Part shown: piece by piece, positions 36,744 to 46,369 of the stretch | Position numbering within the stretch: the first letter of the stretch is position 1 | Layout of the letters: each line of letters opens with the position of its first letter | Assembly: GCA_002070265.1 (NCBI GenBank) | Contig: MWCX01000078.1 | Location: 1-64,000 of the forward strand | From: Bacteroidetes bacterium ADurb.Bin174 | Lineage (GTDB): Bacteria > Bacteroidota > Bacteroidia > Bacteroidales > Paludibacteraceae | DNA: 64,000 nucleotides | Direction: 5' to 3' | Notes under the pieces: generated by a model | Seen by the model: the letters and a program-made list of their open reading frames with translations, nothing else | Databases searched by the model: none | Told to the model about the DNA's origin: nothing | Program-made: the position numbers and the translations under genes

Positions 36744-38138
36744 ATGTCAAACAAATTATTGAATAGTTCACTACTGCTAACAACATTTGCTTTGCCATTT
36801 GCAGTTCAGGCTGAAAAGTCGCAGCCCAATATGGTCTTATTCATATCAGATGATTTGACTTATTTTGATTTAGGTCCTTACGGAAGCAAAGATGCTAAAA
36901 CTCCTAATCTTGATCAATTTGCAGAGGAAGGGATGCTTTTCACGCATATGTACCAGGCAGCACCCATGAGTTCGCCCACACGCCATAATTTATATACGGG
37001 ATTATGGCCTATGAATTCCGGTGCTTATCCCAATCATTCCATGGCTGATGTAGGTACAAACAGCATTGTTCAACATTTGGCTCCGGCAGGCTACAGGGTG
37101 GCTTTAGTCGGCAAATCTCATGTACATCCTGAGTCCGTTTTTCCTTTTGAGTATTTTCCTTCCTTAAAAAATGAGGTAATAGATTATGAGGCAATTAACA
37201 ATTTTATTGCTTCTTGCAAAGAGACAAACACTCCTTACTGTATGTTTATTGCATCTAATCAGCCCCATACACCCTGGAATAAGGGAGACGCATCTCAATT
37301 TAACCCCAAAACTTTGACTTTGCCTCCTTATTATGTGGATACTGAAAATCTGAGAAAAGATTTTTGCAGATACCTGGCAGAGATAAATTATATGGACAAT
37401 GAATTTGGTACTGTATTGAAAATTTTAAACAAACAAAACCAGCGGGACAATACGGTTGTGGTTTATTTAAGCGAACAAGGAAATAGCCTTCCTTTTGCCA
37501 AGTGGACATGCTATGATGCCGGAGTACATTCAGCTTGCATTGTGCGCTGGCCCGATAAAATTCAAGCAAAGTCTGTTTCGGATGCCATGGTTGAATATGT
37601 AGATATTGTGCCTACTTTTCTGGATTTGGCTAATACAAAACCTATTTCTAAATTGGATGGTAAAAGTTTTTTGCCCGTCCTGTTAGGGAAAAAATCAAAG
37701 CATAAGAACTATACATTTTCTCAACAAACTTCACGTGGCATATATTCCGGCGGTCCGTATTATGGCATCAGATCAGTTGCTGATAAGAAATTTAGATATA
37801 TCATAAATCTTACACCTGAAGCAACTTTCAAAAATACTGAAGTGAATGGCAGAAACTTTAAAGAATGGCTACAATTAGCTGAAACGGACGCTAAAGCAAA
37901 AGAGTTGACTTACAGATATCAGCATCGCCCCGGTCAAGAACTCTATGATCTTGAAAAAGACCCTTTTTGCATGACCAATATTGCTTATGACCCAACTTAT
38001 GCTAAAGTTGTAAAAAAAATGGACAAAATCTTGAAGAAATGGATGAAGTCTTGCGGAGACAAAGGCCAGGAAACTGAAATGGAGGCATTCAAACATATGC
38101 CATCCCGATTAAAAGATTACAAACCCGGTAATAACTAA
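36744..38138 (+). CDS. sulfatase (SPI-exported), Ser-type
   Basis: This 464-residue S1 sulfatase has a signal peptide 1-23 (VQA). Metal Asp36/Asp37 lie in ISDDLTYFDLGPYG, and the motif is S76-S77-P78-T79-R80. The later SEQGNSLPFAKWTCYDAG segment replaces the usual SDNG-type metal motif and closely matches FLGEQGPQLPFGKWTCYRYG in the sulfatases at 40974, 50008 and 54655, so these four form one subgroup. No C-terminal binding or sorting domain is present. A separate LamG-T9SS gene follows at 50 bases and may supply the missing modules in trans. Confidence 0.91.
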   Translation: MSNKLLNSSLLLTTFALPFAVQAEKSQPNMVLFISDDLTYFDLGPYGSKDAKTPNLDQFAEEGMLFTHMYQAAPMSSPTRHNLYTGLWPMNSGAYPNHSMADVGTNSIVQHLAPAGYRVALVGKSHVHPESVFPFEYFPSLKNEVIDYEAINNFIASCKETNTPYCMFIASNQPHTPWNKGDASQFNPKTLTLPPYYVDTENLRKDFCRYLAEINYMDNEFGTVLKILNKQNQRDNTVVVYLSEQGNSLPFAKWTCYDAGVHSACIVRWPDKIQAKSVSDAMVEYVDIVPTFLDLANTKPISKLDGKSFLPVLLGKKSKHKNYTFSQQTSRGIYSGGPYYGIRSVADKKFRYIINLTPEATFKNTEVNGRNFKEWLQLAETDAKAKELTYRYQHRPGQELYDLEKDPFCMTNIAYDPTYAKVVKKMDKILKKWMKSCGDKGQETEMEAFKHMPSRLKDYKPGNN

Positions 38139-38188
38139 AAATACACTATTTCTTATTTTAATGTTTAACAAATTTTAAAAATTTCATT

Positions 38189-39217
38189 ATGAAAAAAATT
38201 ATTTTACCCATTTTTATGATGTTGTGCATGTTTTCATTCAGTAATGCTCAAGAGTTGGTGTTTCATTTTACTTTTGATGATAAATTAACGGATGAATCAA
38301 CGCATGCATTTGAATTAACGCCCAGACCGGCGGAAGAGGGTGTGTATGAGGGAACAATACCAACCTATGAGGAAGGAAAGTATGGAAAGGCCATAGTTTT
38401 AAACGGTACCGGAGATTGGTATGACTTCAATTGGCGTACTAAGGGAGATAATACTGCACCAGTTCTCGTAAACTTTAATACCGAACCCGTTACTGCTTGT
38501 GCCTGGATTTACAACACCTTATTAGATGAGAATTTTAAATTCAATGACACCGGTCTTGCTGAACAACAAATCATTCATATCCGTGATGCACGAGTTGTTT
38601 TACATATAGGCTTCAATGATACTACATCCACTGTAGGTTCTTGGTTGAGTGGAGCAAAAGTTAATCCTACACATGATCCGAATAATCCTTTTCTTATTAA
38701 AAGAAATGAATGGCAGCATGTGGCTGTAGTTAGTGATCCGACAACCACTCCCAGGACTCATGCTTTTTATGTGGATGGAGTCAAAGTGGGAGAAACCCTC
38801 GAAGTTAGTGCTACTGGTTGGACAGGTTACGGATATGGATTCCGTATCGGAGCTCATCGAATAGATGGTCAATCTTTATTTACCGGGAAATTGGATGATG
38901 TAGCTCTTTTTAAAGGAGTTTTAACTCAGGAGCAAATTCAGCAAGTGGTGAATGGTAATTTTGGCATTAGCTCTGTGAAAAATGTTTATGCTGACCAATT
39001 CACAGTATTTCCCAATCCTGCAAAAGATCATATTCAATTGGCAGGAGTTGAGAATGTTTCCCAACTTGCTTTGTTTTCTTTAGATGGTCGGATAGTGCTT
39101 ACTAGTTCTTCGAAAGATTTTATGGACATTAGCTCTGTTGCTTCGGGTAATTATTTTGTAAGAGCCACCTTAAATGATGGCAATCATGTTTACAAAAAAG
39201 TAATTGTTATTAAATAA
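38189..39217 (+). CDS. LamG domain protein with T9SS sorting domain
   Basis: This 342-residue protein has a signal peptide 1-20 (NAQ), a LamG/concanavalin-like domain (~21-255; LVFHFTFDDKLTDES, ACAWIYN, NEWQHVAVVSD, FRIGAHRIDG) and a T9SS sorting domain (~272-342; VFPNPAKDHI, LFSLDGRIV, VIVIK). No enzyme domain is seen. It closely resembles the C-terminal half of the sulfatase at 43661, so it looks like that half living as a separate gene. It should be a secreted glycan-binding protein. A strong hairpin follows. Confidence 0.87.
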   Translation: MKKIILPIFMMLCMFSFSNAQELVFHFTFDDKLTDESTHAFELTPRPAEEGVYEGTIPTYEEGKYGKAIVLNGTGDWYDFNWRTKGDNTAPVLVNFNTEPVTACAWIYNTLLDENFKFNDTGLAEQQIIHIRDARVVLHIGFNDTTSTVGSWLSGAKVNPTHDPNNPFLIKRNEWQHVAVVSDPTTTPRTHAFYVDGVKVGETLEVSATGWTGYGYGFRIGAHRIDGQSLFTGKLDDVALFKGVLTQEQIQQVVNGNFGISSVKNVYADQFTVFPNPAKDHIQLAGVENVSQLALFSLDGRIVLTSSSKDFMDISSVASGNYFVRATLNDGNHVYKKVIVIK

Positions 39218-39241
39218 ATTCGTCTTTGACAGGCTATATTT

Positions 39242-39286
39242 CAACAATCTTGTTGATAAAAGGTTCAATCATCAACGAGGTTGTTG
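39242..39286 (+). terminator. hairpin downstream of the first LamG gene
   Basis: CAACAATCTTGTTGA pairs with TCAACGAGGTTGTTG through 15 bp including two G-T pairs, loop 15 bases, 24 bases after the stop codon. The downstream T-run is short. The ACAATCTTG core recurs in the hairpin after the second LamG gene. Confidence 0.5.
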
Positions 39287-39291
39287 GATTT

Positions 39292-39357
39292 AAAAACATA
39301 CTATTTCTTATTTTAATGCTTAACAAATAAAAAATGTCATTATGAAACGAACATGAA
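39292..39357 (+). repeat. displaced copy of a LamG-gene leader, with start codon
   Basis: The segment 39292-39327 repeats 38137-38171, the leader of the first LamG gene, with about two changes. It is followed by ATTATGAAACGAACATGAA, where the ATG starts only a three-residue frame (M-K-R-T-stop pattern). The 19-base end recurs exactly at 40933-40951. It looks like the leader of a lost gene copy. Confidence 0.6.
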
Positions 39358-39449
39358 GAACTAATTAAATCAATTATTCCACCCAAGTGGATGATTAAAT
39401 TAATTCATTGAGAGTTCCATACGACAACTAAAAAATAATAATTAAACAT

Positions 39450-40712
39450 ATGAAACAGCAATTCTACAATTTAGTTTTACCGGCAATGATTCTTTGTTTG
39501 CCAATGATTTCTTTAAACGCGCAGGTTGGAACACCAATTTCGACCTATGAAGAGTTTAATACGCTGATCAGGGCTGATTTAACAGCTTCTTATTATTTGA
39601 CAAATGACATTGTAATTCCGGAGGACACGGAATGGTTGCCGTTCGCGAAGCCAGTGGATTGGGATGGAAAAACCAATTCGCTTGGACACTTCTCCGGAAC
39701 GCTGGATGGAAGAGGTCATTCAATTAAAAATCTGAAGATCACGACAGGGAGCGATTTTTCAGGTCTTTTTGCAAGATTAACTGGAACTGTCAAAAATCTC
39801 GGGCTTGAGAATGTGGATATAACCGGTGGATTTCCAACAGGAGGGCTATCCGGAACAATATATGGTGTAACTACTACCTACAATCCGTCTGTTGTAATTG
39901 AAAATGTGTTTGTAACAGGTTCGGTAAAAGGTACAACCGAAGTCGGTGGTATCGCGGGTCGAAATAATAGTAATATGTTGAACACCATCAGGAATTGTTA
40001 TGTAAATGTCACCGTTGAGGCAACAGATACCACGGGAGCCTGGGCTGGTGGTATTGTAGGCTGTTCAAATACCGGAAGGAGATTAAATTTTAACAAAGTA
40101 TATTCAGCTGGTACGGTGAAAACCACTAATAAAGATTCGTTGAATTGTGCCGGAGGTATTCTTGGCTTCATTAACAATAATCAATCAGCCACCATAATTA
40201 AGTTTGATTCGACAGTTGTAGCACTGGACACATTATCTGGGGGAACAAATGGCATCATCCTTCATAGGGGAAACTTAGTTCTTGGTACAGTAACGTTGAA
40301 TGATAATTATGCCAGAAATGACCTTGGTATTACTGAAACGACCGACGGAACCTTGGTAGATCCATCGGTGGTTTTGAGTCAAAATTTGTATGAAACTACC
40401 TTGGGATGGAATTTTGTAGATTTATGGGAGATGGAAGATGGTGTAAGTTATCCGACACTATCGTGGAATTATCTCATCTCAGGTGTTAATCAATCCGAAG
40501 ACAAACAAAACTGGAGTGTTCAGTCATCAAACATGGGAATTACGGTGTCTGCCAACGAAAATTTGTCTCTTTCAGTTTTTGAAATAACCGGTAGATTAAT
40601 TTATAACGCAAACATAAGTGGTCAGGTTAATATACCTCTTAATAAAGGCATTTACCTTGTTAAAGCAATAGATGGTGGAAATGAATCAAGTTGTAAAGTA
40701 TTTGTTCAATAA
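39450..40712 (+). CDS. GLUG-repeat protein with T9SS sorting domain
   Basis: This 420-residue protein has a signal peptide 1-24 (NAQ). An N-terminal segment (TPISTYEEFNTLIRADL, YYLTNDIVIPEDTEWLP) leads into GLUG-type repeats (GHFSGTLDGRGHSIKNL, FSGLFARL, VGGIAGRNN, AGGIVGCSN, AGGILGFIN) that should form a right-handed beta-solenoid (~60-290). A T9SS sorting domain closes it (~345-420; VFEITGRLI, GIYLVKAID, KVFVQ). No catalytic domain. The same solenoid is fused to a glycosidase at 46370 and to a sulfatase at 54655, so it is a mobile module, likely for glycan or surface binding. Confidence 0.85.
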   Translation: MKQQFYNLVLPAMILCLPMISLNAQVGTPISTYEEFNTLIRADLTASYYLTNDIVIPEDTEWLPFAKPVDWDGKTNSLGHFSGTLDGRGHSIKNLKITTGSDFSGLFARLTGTVKNLGLENVDITGGFPTGGLSGTIYGVTTTYNPSVVIENVFVTGSVKGTTEVGGIAGRNNSNMLNTIRNCYVNVTVEATDTTGAWAGGIVGCSNTGRRLNFNKVYSAGTVKTTNKDSLNCAGGILGFINNNQSATIIKFDSTVVALDTLSGGTNGIILHRGNLVLGTVTLNDNYARNDLGITETTDGTLVDPSVVLSQNLYETTLGWNFVDLWEMEDGVSYPTLSWNYLISGVNQSEDKQNWSVQSSNMGITVSANENLSLSVFEITGRLIYNANISGQVNIPLNKGIYLVKAIDGGNESSCKVFVQ

Positions 40713-40902
40713 AAAATTTAAAAATTACGACAGGGAGTAATATGTCCGGCCTTTTCTCGAGAATCGTTGACTGCACAATTAAGAATCTTGGGATTGAAAA
40801 TGTGAATATAACCGGTGGTGTCGGGACTGGCGGATTAGCCGGGATCATGTTTGGTGCGGTACAACATATAATCCATCTGTAACAATAGAAAATGTTTTCG
40901 TC
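40712..40902 (+). pseudogene. GLUG-module gene fragment with frameshift
   Basis: Immediately after the preceding stop codon the sequence translates as KNLKITTGSNMSGLFSRIVD, then IKNLGIENVNITGG and TGGLAGIMFG, matching the GLUG module of the gene it follows and that of 46370. At about 40860 the frame shifts, after which the next frame gives TTYNPSVTIENVFV, again matching. It has no start, signal or stop at the right place, so it is a broken duplicate of the middle of a GLUG gene (roughly residues 80-150). Confidence 0.75.
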
Positions 40903-40932
40903 ATTTATCAAGGAATAATACTCAAAAAATAT

Positions 40933-40975
40933 ATTATGAAACGAACATGAACTAAAAAATAATATTTAAACGCAT
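40933..40975 (+). repeat. second copy of the shared leader
   Basis: ATTATGAAACGAACATGAA (40933-40951) is identical to 39339-39357, and the following ACTAAAAAATAATA...AAAC.ATGAAA resembles the leader just before the GLUG gene at 39450. Two unrelated genes thus carry the same leader. Confidence 0.55.
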
Positions 40976-42353
40976 GAAAACATTAGATTATTTATCCTTA
41001 TTGTTACCTGGTTTGCCGTTATTTTCTGTTTCCGGAGCTCCCAATGTTGATGCTGACCAGAGACCCAATATTGTTGTGTTTATCGCAGATGACCTTGGAA
41101 CAAATGAATTAAGTTGTTATGGAGGGAAAAACGTTCAAACACCCAATATCGACAGAATTGCCAACGAAGGAATACTGCTGACAAATAATTATGCATCAGC
41201 ATCAATGAGCGTTCCTATCCGTGCATCACTTTATACTGGGTTATACCCGGCCAGGCATGGTTCATATCAAAATCATAAGACTTCGTATCCTCACATTAAA
41301 AGTGTAACGCATTATCTGCCTGAGTCAGGGTATAGAGTCGGACGAACAGGGAAGACACATACAACACCGGAATCTGTTTTTTCTTTTGAGGAAATTCCCG
41401 GTTTCGAGGTGAATTGTGTGTCGAATACCGCTCCTTATTCTACGGATGGTATATTAGAATATATTAAGCGTGATGAACAACCTTTTTGCCTTTATGTCTG
41501 TAGCACTCATCCACATGTACCCTGGACATGGGGGAATCGGGATGGACTTGACCCGGAAAAAGTAATACTGCCACCTAATATTGTCGATAACAAGGAAACC
41601 CGGGTTTTGTTCCGTGATTATCTGGCTGAAATCAGAGCCCTGGATGAAGAAGTCGGAGCGGTGCTAAAAGTGTTGGAAGAAACCGGCAAACTGGATAATA
41701 CCCTGGTGATTTTTCTTGGAGAGCAGGGGCCTCAACTTCCATTCGGGAAGTGGACTTGTTATCGTTATGGTCAGAATAGCGCATGTATAGCCCGTTATCC
41801 GCGTAAAATAAAAGCAGGTACCACCAGTGATGCGCTGGTACAATACGAAGATATATTGCCAACACTTATTGAATTTATAGGAGCCGAACCATTGTCTGAC
41901 ATAGATGGCAAAAGTTTTTTGCAGGTATTATATGGTAAACAAAAGAATCATAGAAAATGGACTTACGGAATTCATAATAATATTCCCGAAGGGACGGCTT
42001 ATCCTATTCGCAGTATTCAGGATAAGAGATATAAATTGATTGTTAATCTTACTCCGGAAGCAAAGTATTTCGAGAAACACCTGATGAATGTTAACAACAG
42101 GCGCCAGGTTTGGGCAAGCTGGCTTGAAAGTGCTGCTGTTGATGAAAAGGCAAAATGGTTAACCGACAGATATGTTAACCGACCCGAAATAGAGTTGTAC
42201 GATTTGAAGAATGATCCATGGGAACTGAATAATCTGGCAGGCATGAAAAAATATGCGAAGAGAATATCTGCAATGAAAACAGAACTGGAAAAATGGATGA
42301 CGCAACAAGGAGACAAAGGTGTTGCAATGGATGTTGGTTTTAAGAATAAATAA
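40974..42353 (+). CDS. sulfatase (SPI-exported), Ser-type, SVPIR subgroup
   Basis: This 459-residue S1 sulfatase has a signal peptide near 1-21 (FSVSGA). Metal Asp39/Asp40 in IADDLGTNELSCYGG, and the active-site motif S79-V80-P81-I82-R83 in the ASASMSVPIRASLYTG context. The EQGPQLPFGKWTCYRYG and GIHNNIPEGTAYPIRSIQDKRYKL segments are shared nearly word for word with the sulfatases at 50008 and 54655. It ends WMTQQGDKG without extra domains. A LamG-T9SS gene follows 94 bases on. Likely periplasmic exo-sulfatase on oligosaccharides (inference). Confidence 0.92.
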   Translation: MKTLDYLSLLLPGLPLFSVSGAPNVDADQRPNIVVFIADDLGTNELSCYGGKNVQTPNIDRIANEGILLTNNYASASMSVPIRASLYTGLYPARHGSYQNHKTSYPHIKSVTHYLPESGYRVGRTGKTHTTPESVFSFEEIPGFEVNCVSNTAPYSTDGILEYIKRDEQPFCLYVCSTHPHVPWTWGNRDGLDPEKVILPPNIVDNKETRVLFRDYLAEIRALDEEVGAVLKVLEETGKLDNTLVIFLGEQGPQLPFGKWTCYRYGQNSACIARYPRKIKAGTTSDALVQYEDILPTLIEFIGAEPLSDIDGKSFLQVLYGKQKNHRKWTYGIHNNIPEGTAYPIRSIQDKRYKLIVNLTPEAKYFEKHLMNVNNRRQVWASWLESAAVDEKAKWLTDRYVNRPEIELYDLKNDPWELNNLAGMKKYAKRISAMKTELEKWMTQQGDKGVAMDVGFKNK

Positions 42354-42446
42354 CACAACGTGTTGATTTCGAATAATATTAAAATGTGTAGATTTTAAAT
42401 TTCTGAATTATAATATCTTATTTATTAATCTTTTAAATTCACTGTT

Positions 42447-43445
42447 ATGATGAGAAAAATTTTTATTTTTATTATGATGAGTATGATAGTTAGTAACTCA
42501 TTCTCACAAGAACTTTTATTCAGAGCAACTTTTGATGAAAAACTTACAGATGAAGTAGGTCCTTATCAAATTACCCCCAAAGCAGATTTAGTCCCTACTT
42601 ATGTTGATGGGAAATATGGGAAAGCAATTTCTCTTAACGGGGCTAATATTGAATACTATGATGTAAATACCACTTTAACGGCTGGAATTGACCCAAAAAC
42701 AAATGCAATGACTTATGCAGCATGGATTTACAGTACTATTACGGATGCACAAAGAGATTCTGCAGTAGCCGCCGGGACTTCAGGACTTGCCGAGCAACAA
42801 ATCATCCACTTCCTTGGTACTGGAAATACAAGGGTTGTATTACATACAGTATTTAATGATGTAACATCCAATATTGCTACCTGGGGAGCTACCGGAGCTT
42901 CAATACAGTCAACAGCATCTAATTGCATTGCAAGAAATGAATGGCAGCATGTTGCCATTGTAACTGATCCAACAGCTAAAACTGTTACCTTTTACGTGAA
43001 TGGTGCCCAGGTGGGAGATGTCATTACAGTAGAAGAATTTAAACTGGTGGCACCGGGGAATGGTATTTACAGAATAGGTGCACATAAATTGGGTGATCGC
43101 TCAGGTTTCTTTGGCTATTTGGATGAAGTTTGCATGTTTAGTGGGGCACTTAGTGTAGAGCAGATTCAGAAGGTTATGGCGAATAATTATGATCTTGCTG
43201 CTGTAAGGCCGGTTTTGTCGGATGATGTGCGTATCTTGTCTAATCCGGTGAAAGATGTAATAACACTTGAGGGAGTTGATAATGTAAAACAACTTACCTT
43301 GTTGACACTTGATGGCAGAAATGTATTGAAGAGCAACAGGACAAATACCCTTGAATTACCGGGTGTTTCTTCGGGGAATTATCTTTTGAAAGTTGAACTG
43401 ACCGATGGTACACTTGGATTCAGGAAAGTTAGCGTAATTAAATAA
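42447..43445 (+). CDS. LamG domain protein with T9SS sorting domain
   Basis: This 332-residue protein has a signal peptide 1-21 (SFSQ), a LamG/concanavalin-like domain (~22-250; LLFRATFDEKLTDEVG, YAAWIYS, NEWQHVAIVTD, YRIGAHKLGD) and a T9SS sorting domain (~262-332; ILSNPVKDVI, LLTLDGRNVL, SGNYLLKVE, VSVIK). It parallels the LamG gene at 38189 in layout, and both follow a sulfatase lacking these modules. No catalytic residues. Secreted glycan-binding role inferred. Confidence 0.87.
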   Translation: MMRKIFIFIMMSMIVSNSFSQELLFRATFDEKLTDEVGPYQITPKADLVPTYVDGKYGKAISLNGANIEYYDVNTTLTAGIDPKTNAMTYAAWIYSTITDAQRDSAVAAGTSGLAEQQIIHFLGTGNTRVVLHTVFNDVTSNIATWGATGASIQSTASNCIARNEWQHVAIVTDPTAKTVTFYVNGAQVGDVITVEEFKLVAPGNGIYRIGAHKLGDRSGFFGYLDEVCMFSGALSVEQIQKVMANNYDLAAVRPVLSDDVRILSNPVKDVITLEGVDNVKQLTLLTLDGRNVLKSNRTNTLELPGVSSGNYLLKVELTDGTLGFRKVSVIK

Positions 43446-43481
43446 TCCATTTGAACTAAAAGTATTTAATATTACCAATAG

Positions 43482-43517
43482 AACAATCTTGTAGAAGCTT
43501 ATTTCTGCAAGATTGTT
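43482..43517 (+). terminator. hairpin downstream of the second LamG gene
   Basis: AACAATCTTG pairs perfectly with CAAGATTGTT, and the stem continues through T-G and AGAA/TTCT to give about 15 bp with a 6-base loop, 36 bases after the stop codon. Followed by TCTGTGAAGTTTTG, so a moderate T-run. Likely intrinsic terminator. Confidence 0.6.
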
Positions 43518-43660
43518 TCTGTGAAGTTTTGTTAGCGCGTTAGAAATCCGGGGACCGTGGAATATCTTGTGGTATGATAAGAATTGCTGATTATACGACA
43601 TAAAGTTAAACAACACGATAACAACCGTGAAAATATATAAGAACAGAATAATCGCAAAAA

Positions 43661-46261
43661 ATGTCAATACAAGTAAATCTAAAAACAATTTCTCATTATG
43701 CAGGATGTTTACTTACACTTGCTTCTACAGGTTTTGTAAATGCTGAAGAAACCAAACCTAATGTCGTCCTGATTTTGATTGATGATTCAGGTTGGTCTGA
43801 TCTTGGATGTTATGGAAGCGAGATTCATACACCAACCATTGACAGTTTAGCATACAATGGTTTAAGATATCGTCAGTTTTACAATGCTGCACGTTCATCC
43901 CCTACCAGATGTGCTATCCTGACGGGTTTATATACACAGCAGGTTGCTGTAGATCCCGGAGCCTCTCTCCCCAATTTAAGGAATGACAATAATGTTACCA
44001 TAGCAGAACTTCTTGGGAGTAATGGTTACAGGACATTTTTGACAGGTAAATGGCACCTGGGAGGTGAAAACAATCAACGAGGTCCTTTGAGTCGTGGCTT
44101 TCAGAATGTTTTTTATTTTGGTGGTGCAGCTGTCAAAAGTTTTTGGGATAGTAGCCTATATACTTTTAAATCTGAAAATAACGAAATACTGCCCATAAAT
44201 TATGGGAATGATCAATTTTATCAAACAGACGCCATTGGAGATTATTCCGTCAAATTTATTAATCATCACTTCTCCAAAGCTGACGGCAAGCCTTTTTTCC
44301 TTTATATGGCTTTTGGCGCAGGCCATTGGCCCCTCAGTGCCCCTGAAGAAGTCGTTAATAAATATACCGACATTGCAGACCAAAATCCTACAGATGAGGA
44401 TTATTTCAACTATGAAGTTGGCTGGGACAGTACACGCGTGTACAGATTTAACCGACAGAAAGAGTTAGGTGTAATCAATGAACATTACGAATTATCACCC
44501 AGAAGTGATGCAATTCAACCCAGACTTACTCAAGTTCCGGCCTGGGAAACATTGGAAACAAAACGCCAAAACGACCTGGCAAGAAGAATGGCTGTGTATG
44601 GCGCCATGATTCATAAAATTGACGATAATGTAAAAAAGGTTGTGGATTTACTGAAAAACAAAAATCAGTTAGATAACACTTTGATCATTTTTGTGTCCGA
44701 TAATGGTGGTAATTATGAAAACCATGTTTTTGGAAATCCAAATGCAAGAGCATATGATGATTTATTTACCATGGGCCAACCTGATGATCCTACATCTTTT
44801 CCACGCTTAGATCTGGGAGGTGGCTGGGCCAATGTGTGCAATACCCCACTCAGATTGTATAAACATTTCACACATGAAGGTGGCATTCGAACGCCCGGCA
44901 TATTTTTTTATCCCAACGGCATATCCAATCCGGGTACCTGGGTTGAACAACCGGCTCATATCATTGATGTAATGGCTACTGTTGTTGATGTTACCGGAGT
45001 TGAATATCCTGAAACTTTTAATGCTCATCCTGTTTTACCATTGGAAGGAAAAAGTTTAGTTCCACATTTTCAGGGTGGAGAAATCTCAGACAGACAACTT
45101 TTTGTAGAACATGAAAATAACCGTGCACTTTATGATGGTGACTATAAATTAGTAACTAAAAATTTTGCTTGGTTTGATGGCAGTTCTCCGGCTCATGAAA
45201 TAGAACTGTATAATTTAAAGGAAGATCCGGTAGAATTGTATAATATTGCAGACAACCATCCCGAATTGGTTGCATCTATGATTGATGATTGGAATGCCAA
45301 GGCTACACAATTTGGGGTTCCGAGCGAAAGACTGATAAAAAAACCTGTTCATGTAGATCCCGAACTTGTATTTCATTTTTCATTCGACAACAAACTGACG
45401 GACGAGTCAGCTCACAACTACCAGCTTGTTATTGGAAATAATACTACTGTCAAGTATGTGGATGGCAAATATGGGCAGGCAGTACAATTGAATGGTTCCG
45501 GTGATTATTATGATTTACCGGAAGAAAACTTGCTAAATCCTGCTGAACTACCGCTAACAGCTTGTGCCTGGGTATATAACAATCAACCTCAGGCAGACTG
45601 GAACCTAACAGGTGGCGGTATAGATGAAGAACAGGTTTTGCATCAGTTGAACGGACGGGTGGTTCTTCATCACATTGTAAGTAGCAACGAATCCAATATT
45701 GGATCGTGGCTTGGAGGCGCACAGTATAAGTCAACTGTTTCTAATTGCTTTATTCTCAATGAATGGCAACATATAGCTGTTGTTTCTGATCCACAGAAAC
45801 TGACAAATATTTTTTATGTAAACGGTGTGCAAGTGGGTGATACTGTCCATGTAAGCTCTGCATTCACTCCATCGAATGGCGGTTTCAGGATTGGAGCACA
45901 TAAAAACTTAGGAAGCTATTGGCATGGTATGTTAGATGAAGTATGTTTATTTAAAGGCACTTTGAATGGTGACCAAATTCAGGCAATCATGAATGATGAT
46001 TTTAATTTTCTTTCATCAATACAAACTGTTGATAAGAATAAAATCAGCATATACCCGAATCCAATAAAAGACATTCTTTATATAAACGAACGTGAAAATA
46101 TTAAAGCCATCTCTATTTTTTCTATGAATGGAACAAAAGTAATGTTTAATGCCACATTCAATGATTGTATTGACATCTCATCCTTGAAACCCGGATGTTA
46201 TATATCAAAGATTGAAACAACATCAGACGAAGTGCATTATAAAAAAATTATAAAGGAATAA
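43661..46261 (+). CDS. arylsulfatase-LamG-T9SS fusion protein, Ser-type
   Basis: This 866-residue protein has a signal peptide 1-28 (VNAE), an arylsulfatase domain (~32-555) with metal Asp41/Asp42 (IDDSGWSDLGCYG), active-site motif S79-S80-P81-T82-R83 in the ARSSPTRCAILTG context, TGKWHLGGE and FVSDNGGNYEN. A LamG domain (~566-785; LVFHFSFDNKLTDES, ACAWVYN, NEWQHIAVVSD, FRIGAHKN) and a T9SS sorting domain (~795-866; IYPNPIKDIL, IFSMNGTKV, KIIKE) follow. It joins in one chain what the pair 36744 and 38189 has in two. Exported to the surface; specificity unknown. Confidence 0.93.
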   Translation: MSIQVNLKTISHYAGCLLTLASTGFVNAEETKPNVVLILIDDSGWSDLGCYGSEIHTPTIDSLAYNGLRYRQFYNAARSSPTRCAILTGLYTQQVAVDPGASLPNLRNDNNVTIAELLGSNGYRTFLTGKWHLGGENNQRGPLSRGFQNVFYFGGAAVKSFWDSSLYTFKSENNEILPINYGNDQFYQTDAIGDYSVKFINHHFSKADGKPFFLYMAFGAGHWPLSAPEEVVNKYTDIADQNPTDEDYFNYEVGWDSTRVYRFNRQKELGVINEHYELSPRSDAIQPRLTQVPAWETLETKRQNDLARRMAVYGAMIHKIDDNVKKVVDLLKNKNQLDNTLIIFVSDNGGNYENHVFGNPNARAYDDLFTMGQPDDPTSFPRLDLGGGWANVCNTPLRLYKHFTHEGGIRTPGIFFYPNGISNPGTWVEQPAHIIDVMATVVDVTGVEYPETFNAHPVLPLEGKSLVPHFQGGEISDRQLFVEHENNRALYDGDYKLVTKNFAWFDGSSPAHEIELYNLKEDPVELYNIADNHPELVASMIDDWNAKATQFGVPSERLIKKPVHVDPELVFHFSFDNKLTDESAHNYQLVIGNNTTVKYVDGKYGQAVQLNGSGDYYDLPEENLLNPAELPLTACAWVYNNQPQADWNLTGGGIDEEQVLHQLNGRVVLHHIVSSNESNIGSWLGGAQYKSTVSNCFILNEWQHIAVVSDPQKLTNIFYVNGVQVGDTVHVSSAFTPSNGGFRIGAHKNLGSYWHGMLDEVCLFKGTLNGDQIQAIMNDDFNFLSSIQTVDKNKISIYPNPIKDILYINERENIKAISIFSMNGTKVMFNATFNDCIDISSLKPGCYISKIETTSDEVHYKKIIKE

Positions 46262-46369
46262 GTCAAATCAATGGATACATTGAAAGATTATGCCCATGAT
46301 AAAGAAAGATTTGCAGCCCCCTTTGAATGCAAAATGAATGAATATCTTTTAATTTAAAAACAATAATCC

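Noticed and set aside
38189..39217. LamG proteins as glycosidases of the concanavalin-like fold (GH16 type)
   Set aside because: No E-x-D-x-E type catalytic motif was found, and the sequence follows the LamG pattern of the sulfatase tails.
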